Below are positions 38,663 to 45,973 of a stretch of DNA of 53,720 nt, one piece after another. The stretch is from Rhodocyclaceae bacterium (GTDB taxonomy: Bacteria > Pseudomonadota > Gammaproteobacteria > Burkholderiales > Rhodocyclaceae): contig RXJP01000152.1 in the NCBI GenBank assembly GCA_003963315.1, positions 1-53,720 of the forward strand, read 5' to 3'. How positions within the stretch are numbered: the stretch's first letter is position 1; the number at the start of each line of letters is the position of its first letter. A model generated the notes under the pieces. The model was not told the origin of the DNA. It made no database searches and worked only from the letters and a program-made list of their open reading frames with translations. The position numbers and the translations under genes were made by a program.

Positions 38663-38731
38663 CTCCCCTTATCAGGGGAGAGGCCTGCTGCATAAAGCAT
38701 CGCCGCTCGAACTCCCCCCTGACAAGGGGGG
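38663..38731. repeat. Palindromic element in the hoxM upstream region
   Basis: Two hairpins: CTCCCCT-TATC-AGGGGAG (38663-38680) and CCCCCC-TGACAA-GGGGGG (38714-38731), the latter followed by a run of G. They lie in the 350-bp gene-free region 38600-38949. A related stem (ACCCCCTTCC/GGGAGGGGGT) sits between hypD and hypE. Confidence 0.6.
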
Positions 38732-38871
38732 TGGGGGGGGGTTGCGGTGTTTACCTACTGATATTTTTAAGACAGCTCCTTAGCAGCCACTGGAAAGATC
38801 CTTTCCGCTAACAACGCCGTTCCGGACGGATGCTGCCGCTCCGCTCACTGCGGGCCCCGCAACAAGTGCCT

Positions 38872-38888
38872 GATTGTTAAAGCCTGAA
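38872..38888 (+). promoter_or_regulatory. 17-bp motif upstream of hoxM, shared with the hoxK promoter
   Basis: GATTGTTAAAGCCTGAA, 16 of 17 identical to 33564-33580. It ends 16 nt before the GG of the -24 element, much closer than at hoxK (42 nt). Confidence 0.5.
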
Positions 38889-38902
38889 GTATTTTTTTGG
38901 CG

Positions 38903-38919
38903 CTGGCACGGCACTTGTA
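38903..38919 (+). promoter_or_regulatory. Sigma-54-type promoter of the hoxM-hyp unit
   Basis: CTGGCACGGCACTTGTA has the full YTGGCACG -24 half and a TTGT -12 half (consensus TTGC) at the right spacing. It lies 31 nt before the hoxM ATG. It provides a separate HoxA-dependent start for maturation genes cut off from hoxKGZ by the terminator at 37354. Confidence 0.8.
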
Positions 38920-38940
38920 CTGTAACGCTATCCGTTACAG
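38920..38940 (+). promoter_or_regulatory. Hairpin at the hoxM 5' leader
   Basis: CTGTAACG-CTATC-CGTTACAG is a perfect 8-bp stem. It spans the predicted transcription start (about 38929), and its right arm overlaps the AGGAG at 38939-38943. As RNA only the part downstream of the start exists, so it may act as DNA (operator) rather than RNA. Confidence 0.45.
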
Positions 38941-38949
38941 GAGCAGGGC

Positions 38950-39576
38950 ATGGAAGATTTCAAACACGAGATTCTGGTTTTGGGCATCGGCAACCTGCTG
39001 TGGGCCGATGAAGGCTTCGGTGTGCGCTGCGCGGAAGCCTTGGCCGAAGCCTACCAACTGCCCCCCGAAGTGCTGGTGATGGACGGCGGCACCCAAGGCC
39101 TCTACCTGCTGCCCTACGTGCAGCAGGCCAAGCGCATGATCGTCTTCGACGCCATCGACTACGGCCTCGAACCCGGCGCCCTGCGCCTGGTGGAAAACGA
39201 CCAGGTGCCCCGCTTCATGGGGGTGAAGAAAATGAGCCTGCACCAGACCGGCTTCCAGGAAGTCATCTGCGCCGCCGGGCTCACCGGCCGCTGCCCCGAT
39301 GAAATGCTGCTGGTGGGCGTGCAGCCGGTGGAACTGGAAGACTACGGCGGCAGCCTGCGCCCCGCGGTGAAGGCCCGCATCCCCGAAGCCGTGGCCATCG
39401 CCGCGGAACGCTTGCGGCAATGGGGCGTCGTCCTCACACCGCGCACGGCGCACGACACGGTGGACATGAACGCCGCGCCCCTGGGCATGGACGGCTACGA
39501 AGCCGGCCGGCCCTCGGCCGATGCCGCCTGCCGGGTGGGCGACGACCGCTTCCTGTCCCTGCGGGAAACCGACTGA
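38950..39576 (+). CDS. hoxM: Hydrogenase maturation endopeptidase
   Basis: A 208-residue protease of the HyaD/HupD family that removes the C-terminal tail of HoxG after nickel insertion. LVLGIGNLLWADEGFGVRCAE near residue 10 contains the conserved Glu, and the following Asp/His residues (DAIDYGLEPG and LHQTGFQEV) bind the nickel used to read the substrate. The AGGAG site is 7 nt upstream. The stop overlaps the hoxL start (TGATG). Confidence 0.95.
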   Translation: MEDFKHEILVLGIGNLLWADEGFGVRCAEALAEAYQLPPEVLVMDGGTQGLYLLPYVQQAKRMIVFDAIDYGLEPGALRLVENDQVPRFMGVKKMSLHQTGFQEVICAAGLTGRCPDEMLLVGVQPVELEDYGGSLRPAVKARIPEAVAIAAERLRQWGVVLTPRTAHDTVDMNAAPLGMDGYEAGRPSADAACRVGDDRFLSLRETD

Positions 39577-39887
39577 TGTGCATGGCTACGCCCATGCAGG
39601 TGCTGCGGGTGGAAGGCAGCCTGGCCTGGTGCCGGGACCGGGACGGCTCGGAAAAGCCCATCGACACGCAATTGGTCGATGCCGTCGCGCCGGGCCAGTG
39701 GCTGCTCACCTTCCTCGGCGCGGCGCGGGAGATCGTCAGCGCCGAACAGGCGCGCCAGGTCGGCGATGCCCTGGACGCCCTGGAAGCCGCCCTGGCGGGA
39801 GACCCCAGCCGGATCGACGACGCCTTTGCCGACCTGATTCACCGTAGTCCCGAATTGCCCGATTTCCTCAGAAAGGATCGTCCATGA
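39576..39887 (+). CDS. hoxL: HypC-family hydrogenase chaperone, HoxL/HupF type
   Basis: A 103-residue protein beginning MCMATPMQV. The conserved N-terminal Cys 2 of HypC/HoxL carries the Fe(CN)2CO unit or contacts pre-HoxG. The C-terminal half (about 55-103) is longer than in HypC itself (76 residues at 45743), as expected for HoxL dedicated to the membrane-bound enzyme. It overlaps hoxM and hoxO by 1-4 nt. Confidence 0.92.
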   Translation: MCMATPMQVLRVEGSLAWCRDRDGSEKPIDTQLVDAVAPGQWLLTFLGAAREIVSAEQARQVGDALDALEAALAGDPSRIDDAFADLIHRSPELPDFLRKDRP

Positions 39888-40345
39888 ATATTCTTCTTTC
39901 CACCCCCGACGTGGACAAGCTGAGCGAGGTGTTCGATCGCCATGCCGCCACCATGACCCGGCTGACCACAGCCAGCTTCGCCGACTTCATCGCCGCCGAA
40001 GGCGACGCCATGGTGTTCTTCGCCGAAGACCCGAAGCGCGTACCGGAAACCTGGGATGTGGCCGTTGTGCTGCCCGACCTGGCCAAGGTAGCGGGCGGAC
40101 GCCTGCGTATCGGCCTGCTGATGCCCGACGACGCCCTGGCCCTGGCCGGCCGCTACGCCATCGGCGTCTGGCCCGCCCTGGTGTTCTTCCGCGGCGGCGG
40201 CTATGTCGGCGCCATCGAAGGCATGCGTGACTGGAGCGTGTTCATGCGCGACATCCCGGCCATGCTCGAACGTCCCGTCAGCCGTCCCCCCGGTATCGGC
40301 ATCCCCGTCGCCACCGTGGGCGGCGGCGCTTCTTCCTGCCACTGA
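39884..40345 (+). CDS. hoxO: Thioredoxin-like hydrogenase chaperone
   Basis: A 153-residue HyaE/HupG-family protein. It has a thioredoxin fold without the CxxC pair, and the region around AIGVWPALVFFRGGGYVGAIEGMRDW is typical. HoxO/HyaE binds the Tat signal of pre-HoxK and helps keep the small subunit from early export. The C-terminus is a Pro/Gly-rich tail ending in SSCH. ATGA overlaps the hoxL stop. Confidence 0.93.
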   Translation: MNILLSTPDVDKLSEVFDRHAATMTRLTTASFADFIAAEGDAMVFFAEDPKRVPETWDVAVVLPDLAKVAGGRLRIGLLMPDDALALAGRYAIGVWPALVFFRGGGYVGAIEGMRDWSVFMRDIPAMLERPVSRPPGIGIPVATVGGGASSCH

Positions 40346-40356
40346 TCGGAGCCTCC

Positions 40357-41220
40357 ATGAAACCCTTCCCGATACCCGTCGTTCCCATGCTCGGCCCCGG
40401 CTCCCAACCGGAGGAGGACGAGATCGTCAATTACATCGGCAGCCCCGGCGCGATGGAAGTGTTCCGCCGCCCCGTGCTCCACCGCGAACCAGCCAGCCCG
40501 GAAGCCCTGGCCAAGGCCCGCAGCTTCCTCAACCGCTGGGTGGACCTGATGGAGGAAACCCCCTTCGATAGCCCCAAGCCGCCCAATATGAGCCTGCTCG
40601 GCGAAGACGCCGACACCCTGGTGGAAATCAACGAACTGCTCGGCCAAGGCGAAGTCAGCGTCCTGATCGAGGGCGGCCGCAAAGTGCGCGTCCAGGAGAC
40701 CGCCTTCGCCGGCGTCTGGCGCATCCAGGCCGACCGTGAGGACGGCGGACTGGCCCAGGACGAAATAGAAGCCGGCTCCATGCCCCAAGCAGTGATCCGC
40801 GCCCTGGCCCAACGGCCCGACACCACCCCCAAGGATGTGGCGGAGCCTCCCGGCCTGATGAATGCGCCAGCCTTGCTCACCGAATTGCGCGACCAGTCGG
40901 CCAGCCACAAACCCGGCAAGGAAGCCCATGTGGTGAACCTCACCCTGCTCCCGGTGACGCCGGAAGACCTGGAATACATGGGCGTCTGCCTCGACCGCGG
41001 CCCGGTCAGCATCCTGTCCCGGGGCTATGGCAATTGCCGCATCACCGCCACGGCGCTGCCCCACACCTGGTGGGTGCAGTACTTCAATAGCATGGACCAA
41101 CTGATCCTCAACACCCTGGAAGTGGGCGACGTGCCGGAAGTGGCCCTGGCTGCCGAAGAGGATTACGCGGACAGCGTCGAACGCCTGCGGGAATGGATTT
41201 CCACCCTGGAAACCCTATGA
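40357..41220 (+). CDS. hoxQ: Hydrogenase expression/maturation protein, HyaF/HupH family
   Basis: A 287-residue protein. Family motifs include FPIPVVPMLGPGSQPEE near the start, NEDADTL-like LLGEDADTLVEINELLGQGEV, and the C-terminal YGNCRITATALPHTWWVQYFNSMD and LEVGDVPEVALAAEEDY. HoxQ acts with HoxO on the HoxK precursor. The stop overlaps the rubredoxin gene start by 4 nt. Confidence 0.94.
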   Translation: MKPFPIPVVPMLGPGSQPEEDEIVNYIGSPGAMEVFRRPVLHREPASPEALAKARSFLNRWVDLMEETPFDSPKPPNMSLLGEDADTLVEINELLGQGEVSVLIEGGRKVRVQETAFAGVWRIQADREDGGLAQDEIEAGSMPQAVIRALAQRPDTTPKDVAEPPGLMNAPALLTELRDQSASHKPGKEAHVVNLTLLPVTPEDLEYMGVCLDRGPVSILSRGYGNCRITATALPHTWWVQYFNSMDQLILNTLEVGDVPEVALAAEEDYADSVERLREWISTLETL

Positions 41221-41435
41221 GCAGCTTCGAACGCATCGGCAGCGAAACCGCCGCGGAGCACGATGGCGACATGGCCCGCTTCGAGTGCGGCATCTGCTGG
41301 CACGTTTACGATCCGGCGGAAGGCGACCCGGTCTGGCAGGTGCCCCCCGGCACGCCTTTCGCCGCCCTGGCCGGCCACTGGAAGTGTCCCAACTGCGATG
41401 CGCCGAAGGACAAGTTCATGGTGCTGCCCGAATGA
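41217..41435 (+). CDS. hoxR: Hydrogenase-associated rubredoxin
   Basis: A 72-residue protein. The iron site is formed by two CxxC pairs, FECGICWHVYDP (near residue 20) and WKCPNCDAPKDKF (near 55), with the usual spacing. HoxR/HupI is needed for full activity of oxygen-tolerant membrane hydrogenase under air, probably for assembly of the special proximal cluster. The start is ATG 41217; the open frame begins at 41193 inside hoxQ. It overlaps hoxT by 4 nt. Confidence 0.96.
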   Translation: MSSFERIGSETAAEHDGDMARFECGICWHVYDPAEGDPVWQVPPGTPFAALAGHWKCPNCDAPKDKFMVLPE

Positions 41436-41977
41436 CCGAAGCCGCCCTGGCCACCCTCCCGCCCCTTTCCGCGGACGCCCCGGAAGCCACCCTGGTGGCG
41501 GCTTTCCAGCGCATCGCCGCCACCCGCATGGCCGACATGCCCTTCTGCAACCCAGTCCTGGCGGTGGAGGCGGTGGCATTCCGCGACTGGCAAGACGCCC
41601 GTGTTGGCGTCTTGGTCACGCCCTGGGCGGTGAACCTGGTGGCCCTGGCCCGCCCCGGCGGCGTGCTGCCCCGTCTGCCATTGGATCGTTTCCAGACCTG
41701 GGCCTTTCCCTCCGGCGCCTATGAGTTCATGGGCGGCGAAGAACCGGAGTGCGGCATCTACCAGTTCTGTTCCCTGTTCTCGCCGGCTTTCGAATTCGAA
41801 GACCAGACCGCCGCAGTGGATACCGCCAAGGCCATTCTCGACGAGCTTTTCCGCAGCGAAACCGACCAGGTGGCCATCGAAGCGAAGGCGACGGAAGAAC
41901 GGGAACGGGCCCAGATGGCGGGCAAGGCCGCCCCCCTCACCCGGCGCGGCTTCCTCCTGGGCGGCCGCGGCGCCTGA
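41432..41977 (+). CDS. hoxT: HybE-family hydrogenase assembly chaperone
   Basis: A 181-residue HybE/HupJ/HoxT protein. Segments ATRMADMPFCNPVLAVEAVAF and GVLVTPWAVNLVALARPGG identify the fold, and FPSGAYEFMGGEEPECGIYQFCSLFSP follows in two parts. The C-terminal end LTRRGFLLGG (170-178) resembles a Tat motif although it is at the wrong end for export. HoxT is involved in oxygen-protected assembly of the small subunit. hoxV, which follows in Ralstonia, is absent; hypA starts 24 nt later. Confidence 0.9.
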   Translation: MTEAALATLPPLSADAPEATLVAAFQRIAATRMADMPFCNPVLAVEAVAFRDWQDARVGVLVTPWAVNLVALARPGGVLPRLPLDRFQTWAFPSGAYEFMGGEEPECGIYQFCSLFSPAFEFEDQTAAVDTAKAILDELFRSETDQVAIEAKATEERERAQMAGKAAPLTRRGFLLGGRGA

Positions 41978-42001
41978 GCGGAATAGGAATAGACTTCACC
42001 C

Positions 42002-42343
42002 ATGCACGAAATGTCCCTGGCCGAAGGCATATTGCAACTGATTGAAGACGCTGCCCGACGGGACGGATTCAGCCGCGTCAGCGGCGTCTGGCTGGAAATC
42101 GGCCAACTGTCGTCGGTGGAACCGGAAGCCCTGCGCTTCTGCTTCGACGCCGTCACCCGAGGCTCGGTGGCCGACGGGGCCACCCTGGAAATCATCGAAC
42201 AGCCCGGCGAAGGCTGGTGTCTGAAGTGCTGCCAGACCGTCGCCATGAGCGAACAACTGGGCGCCTGTCCGCAATGCGGCAGTCACCAGGTGCAGGTCAC
42301 CGGCGGCACCGAAATGCGGGTCAAGGAACTGGAAGTAGAGTAG
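42002..42343 (+). CDS. hypA: Hydrogenase nickel incorporation protein HypA
   Basis: A 113-residue protein. [16 protein letters not shown] has the N-terminal nickel-binding Met1-His2-Glu3. A structural zinc site of two Cys pairs follows: CLKCC and CPQCG. It works with HypB to insert nickel into pre-HoxG. It begins 24 nt after hoxT. Confidence 0.96.
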   Translation: MHEMSLAEGILQLIEDAARRDGFSRVSGVWLEIGQLSSVEPEALRFCFDAVTRGSVADGATLEIIEQPGEGWCLKCCQTVAMSEQLGACPQCGSHQVQVTGGTEMRVKELEVE

Positions 42344-42377
42344 GGAAAATCATTTCCCGCCACGAGGAGAGAACATC

Positions 42378-43316
42378 ATGTGCGTTACCTGCGGCTGCGG
42401 CCCCGACAACGTTAAGATCGAAGGCGAAGAAGTCCACGATCACGAACACGAACACGAACACGATCATGGCCACGAACATCCCCATGCCCACGGCCATGAG
42501 CACGAGCACGACCATGAACACGATCACGCCCATGGCCACAACCATACCTACACCCCGGCCCGGTCCCACGCGCCGGGCATGGGCCAGAAGCGCATGGTGC
42601 AGATCGAGCAGGACATCCTGGCCAAGAACAACGCCTACGCCGACCGCAACCGCCAGGGCCTGGCCCAGCGCGGCATCTTCGCCCTGAACCTGGTGTCCAG
42701 CCCCGGCTCCGGCAAGACAACGCTGCTGTGCAAGACCATCGAACTGCTGCGCGGCCGCCAGAAAGTAGCAGTGATCGAAGGCGACCAGCAAACCAGCCAG
42801 GACGCCGAACGCATCCGCGCCACCGGCGCGCCGGCGATCCAGGTCAACACCGGCAAGGGCTGCCACCTGGATGCCCACATGGTCGGCTACGCCATGGAAA
42901 AACTGGCCCTGGCGGAAGACTCCCTGCTGATGATCGAGAACGTCGGCAACCTGGTCTGCCCCGCCGCCTTCGACCTGGGCGAGGCCCACAAGGTGGCCAT
43001 CCTCTCCGTCACCGAAGGCGAGGACAAACCCATCAAGTATCCCGACATGTTCCGCGCCGCCTCCCTGATGCTGCTCAACAAATGCGACCTGCTGCCCCAC
43101 TTGAGTTTCGACGTGCACAAAGCCATCGCCTACGCCCGCCAGGTGAACCCCGGCCTGACCGTGATCCGCACCTCCGCCACCAGCGGCGAAGGCATGGAGG
43201 AATGGCTGACCTGGCTGGAAGAAGGCGCCGCCGCGGCCCAGGCCCAGCGCCTGTCCACGGTGGCCGCCTTGCAGCGCCGGGTGGCCGAACTGGAAGCCCG
43301 GCTGGCGGCGGGATAG
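42378..43316 (+). CDS. hypB: Hydrogenase nickel incorporation GTPase HypB
   Basis: A 312-residue metallochaperone. The N-terminus CVTCGCG is the high-affinity nickel motif. Residues about 20-57 are a long His/Glu/Asp tract ([20 protein letters not shown] and more) that can store nickel. The GTPase domain starts near residue 98 with P-loop [11 protein letters not shown], then [28 protein letters not shown] and [15 protein letters not shown] is 10 nt upstream. Confidence 0.97.
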   Translation: MCVTCGCGPDNVKIEGEEVHDHEHEHEHDHGHEHPHAHGHEHEHDHEHDHAHGHNHTYTPARSHAPGMGQKRMVQIEQDILAKNNAYADRNRQGLAQRGIFALNLVSSPGSGKTTLLCKTIELLRGRQKVAVIEGDQQTSQDAERIRATGAPAIQVNTGKGCHLDAHMVGYAMEKLALAEDSLLMIENVGNLVCPAAFDLGEAHKVAILSVTEGEDKPIKYPDMFRAASLMLLNKCDLLPHLSFDVHKAIAYARQVNPGLTVIRTSATSGEGMEEWLTWLEEGAAAAQAQRLSTVAALQRRVAELEARLAAG

Positions 43317-43333
43317 GCCCCGCAACCATCACC

Positions 43334-45739
43334 ATGCACGCCGCCCAACGCATCCGCGTCACCGGCCTGGTCCAAGGCGTGGGCTTCCGCCCCTTCGTCT
43401 GGCGCCTGGCCCAGGAGCTGGAGCTGAAGGGCTGGGTGCGCAACGACGCCCGCGGTGTCGAGATCGCCGCCGAAGGCGATGCCCGGCATCTGCAATCCCT
43501 GTTGCTCCGACTCAAAAGCGACGCCCCGCCCCTGGCCCGGGTGGAGGATGTACAAGCTGTCGCCGCCCAGCCTGAAGGACGCGCCGAATTCGTCATCGCC
43601 GAAAGCGGCGGCGGCGCGGCCACCACCGCCATCGGCCACGACACCGGCATCTGCAACCACTGCCTGGCGGAAATGTTCGATCCCGCCGGCCGCCGCTGGC
43701 GCCACGCCTTCATCACCTGCACCCACTGCGGCCCGCGCTATACCCTGAGCCGCGGCCTGCCCTATGACCGGGCCCGCACCAGCATGGCCGGCTTTCCTCT
43801 CTGCGCTGACTGCGGCAAGGAATACGCCGATCCCGCCGACCGCCGCTTCCACGCCGAGACGGCCTGCTGTCCGAACTGCGGCCCCCAGTTGCGACTGCTG
43901 GACTGGCATGGCGAAGCCGTGGCCGGCGACCCTATCGCTGAAACCCTGCGCCGGCTGAAGGTGGGCGACATCATCGCCATCAAGGGCCTGGGCGGCTTCC
44001 ACCTGGTCTGCGACGCCCGCAACGGCGACGCCGTAGCCCGCCTGCGCCAACGCAAGCAGCGGGAGGAAAAACCCTTCGCGATCATGGCGGCCAACGTCGC
44101 CTCCCTGGCTGATCGGGTGGTGCTGGACGCCGCCGCCTTAGCCTTGCTCCACGCCCCCGAACGCCCCATCGTGCTACTGAAGAAACGCGCCTGCGCCGAC
44201 GCCGCCCTGCCCGGCGTCGCCCCGGGCCTGGCCTGGCTGGGCGCCATGCTGCCCTACACGCCGCTGCAATGGCTGCTGTTCCATGAAGCGGCAGGGCGTC
44301 CCGCCGGCACCGCCTGGCTGCAAGGCCCGCAAGCCCTGACCCTGGTGATGACCAGCGCCAATCCCGGCGGCGAACCCCTGGTGACGGATAACGACGAAGC
44401 CCTGGTGCGCTTGTCCGGCATCGCCGACGCCTTCCTACTCCACGACCGCGACATCGTCGTCCGCTGTGACGACAGCGTGGTGCGGGTAATCGATGACTCC
44501 GTTCGCCCTGCGCGTAGCGCGCAGGGCGAAGTCGAAGGGCAGGCCACGGAGTCGCACCAGGGCCCTTCGACAAGCTCAGGGCGAACGGAAGAAGAGGAGA
44601 GGCTCGCCCTACCGAGTTTCCAGTTCATCCGCCGCGCCCGGGGCTACACGCCGCGCCCCATCAAGCTGGCCGCCGCCGGCCCCAGCGTGCTGGCGGTGGG
44701 CGGCGGCCTGAAGAACACCGTCTGCGTTACCCGCGGCGATGAAGCCTTCGTCTCCCAACACATAGGCGATCTGGACAACGCCGCTGCCTGCGGCTTTTTC
44801 GAGGAGACCGTGGCCCACCTGCTGGACGTGCTGCAAGTGCGGCCCGAGATCGTCGCCCAGGATTTGCATCCGGATTTCCACAGCAGCCGCTACGCCGGCA
44901 CCTATGCCGAACGCCACGGTCTGCCCCTGGTTGGCGTGCAGCACCACCACGCCCACATCGCCGCCGTGGCCGCCGAACATCAGCACAGCGGCCCGCTACT
45001 GGGCCTGGCCCTGGACGGCATCGGCCACGGCAGCGACGGCGGCGCCTGGGGCGGCGAACTACTGCGGGTGGACGGCAGCGACTTCCGCCGCCTCGGCCAT
45101 CTGCATGAACTCCCCCTGCCCGGCAGCGACCGCGCCGCACGGGAACCCTGGCGCATGGCCGCCGCGGCGCTCCATGTCTGCGGCCGCGACGACCAGATCG
45201 CCGGCCGCTTCGCCCACCAGGCCGCTGCGCCGACGGTGGCGCAGATGTTGGCGCGGCGCTTGAACACGCCGCTCACCAGCAGCACCGGCCGCTTGTTCGA
45301 CGCTGCCGCCGGCCTGCTCGGCGTGCGCGATATTGCCGCCTACGAAGGCCAGGCGGCAATGTTGTTGGAAGGACTCGCCGAAGGTGTGTGCATCTCCCCG
45401 CTGGAAGCCAACTGGGTGAACGCCGAAACCGGCGCGCTGGACCTATGCCCCCTGCTGGCGGCCCTGTTCGACGAGGACGACGCCCGGCGCGGCGCGGCGC
45501 TGTTCCATACCACCCTGGCCGCGGCCCTGGCCGAATGGGTCATCGCCGCCGCCGAACGGGAACAGATCAAGACCATCGCCCTCGGCGGCGGTTGCTTCCT
45601 CAATCAAATTCTCACCAGCAAGCTGCGCAGCCAACTCAACGATGCCGGCCTGCGCGTGCTGGAAGCGCAACGTATTCCCCCCGGCGACGGCGGCATCAGC
45701 CTCGGCCAAGCCTGGGTCGCCTTGAATAAGGAGTTCTGA
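43334..45739 (+). CDS. hypF: Carbamoyltransferase HypF with an in-frame insertion
   Basis: An 801-residue protein that makes the CN ligands of the active site from carbamoyl phosphate. The acylphosphatase domain (VTGLVQGVGFRPFVWRL, about 7-90) is followed by two zinc fingers (CNHCLAEMF, CTHCGPRY, CADCGKEY, CPNCGPQ), then the YrdC-like domain (about 200-385) and the carbamoyltransferase domain with GVQHHHAHIAAV and LGGGCFLNQ. At about residues 389-419 a stretch rich in S, R, E and Q interrupts the normally continuous 'CDDSVVR ... RRARGYTP' motif. It is encoded by a REP-like repeat (44499-44588). The frame is kept. Most of ORF extension upstream of 43334 is a hypB shadow. Confidence 0.95.
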   Translation: MHAAQRIRVTGLVQGVGFRPFVWRLAQELELKGWVRNDARGVEIAAEGDARHLQSLLLRLKSDAPPLARVEDVQAVAAQPEGRAEFVIAESGGGAATTAIGHDTGICNHCLAEMFDPAGRRWRHAFITCTHCGPRYTLSRGLPYDRARTSMAGFPLCADCGKEYADPADRRFHAETACCPNCGPQLRLLDWHGEAVAGDPIAETLRRLKVGDIIAIKGLGGFHLVCDARNGDAVARLRQRKQREEKPFAIMAANVASLADRVVLDAAALALLHAPERPIVLLKKRACADAALPGVAPGLAWLGAMLPYTPLQWLLFHEAAGRPAGTAWLQGPQALTLVMTSANPGGEPLVTDNDEALVRLSGIADAFLLHDRDIVVRCDDSVVRVIDDSVRPARSAQGEVEGQATESHQGPSTSSGRTEEEERLALPSFQFIRRARGYTPRPIKLAAAGPSVLAVGGGLKNTVCVTRGDEAFVSQHIGDLDNAAACGFFEETVAHLLDVLQVRPEIVAQDLHPDFHSSRYAGTYAERHGLPLVGVQHHHAHIAAVAAEHQHSGPLLGLALDGIGHGSDGGAWGGELLRVDGSDFRRLGHLHELPLPGSDRAAREPWRMAAAALHVCGRDDQIAGRFAHQAAAPTVAQMLARRLNTPLTSSTGRLFDAAAGLLGVRDIAAYEGQAAMLLEGLAEGVCISPLEANWVNAETGALDLCPLLAALFDEDDARRGAALFHTTLAAALAEWVIAAAEREQIKTIALGGGCFLNQILTSKLRSQLNDAGLRVLEAQRIPPGDGGISLGQAWVALNKEF
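44499..44588 (+). repeat. REP-like element inside hypF, exactly 90 bp
   Basis: Bounded by the perfect 12-bp inverted repeat CCGTTCGCCCTG (44499-44510) and CAGGGCGAACGG (44577-44588). It contains GTCGAAGGGC and CCCTTCGACAAGCTCAGG, the core of the widespread intergenic repeat also seen at 52622-52781. Ninety bp is thirty codons, so the reading frame is not broken. Confidence 0.85.
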
Positions 45740-45742
45740 AAA

Positions 45743-45973
45743 ATGTGTCTGGCAATCCCGGCGCGCATCGTCGCCATTGACGGCGATAACGGCGTGGTGG
45801 ACATGGGCGGTGTCCGCAAGGAAATTTCCCTGTCCCTGGTGGAAGATGTCGCCATCGACGACTACGTCATCGTCCATGTTGGCTACGCCCTCAGCAAACT
45901 CGATCCGGAGGAAGCGGAAAAGACCCTGGCGCTGTTTGCTGAAATGTCCGCCCAGGATTCCCTGCTGCAATGA
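45743..45973 (+). CDS. hypC: Hydrogenase chaperone HypC
   Basis: A 76-residue protein beginning MCLAIPARIVAID. The essential Cys 2 is present, followed by the OB-fold with VVDMGGVRKEISLSLVED and VHVGYALSKLDPEEAEKTL. HypC with HypD carries iron with CN and CO to pre-large subunit. AAGGAG is 11 nt before ATG, at the end of hypF. ATGA overlaps hypD. Confidence 0.97.
   Translation: MCLAIPARIVAIDGDNGVVDMGGVRKEISLSLVEDVAIDDYVIVHVGYALSKLDPEEAEKTLALFAEMSAQDSLLQ

Noticed and set aside
42434-42545. Short tandem repeat (CACGAACACGAACAC...)
   Set aside because: It is the coding DNA for the His/Glu tract of HypB, a known nickel-storage feature, not a separate repeat or CRISPR.
42728-43333. N-terminal extension of hypF by 202 residues
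   Set aside because: It is read in another frame of hypB and lacks family similarity; ATG 43334 starts the acylphosphatase domain correctly.
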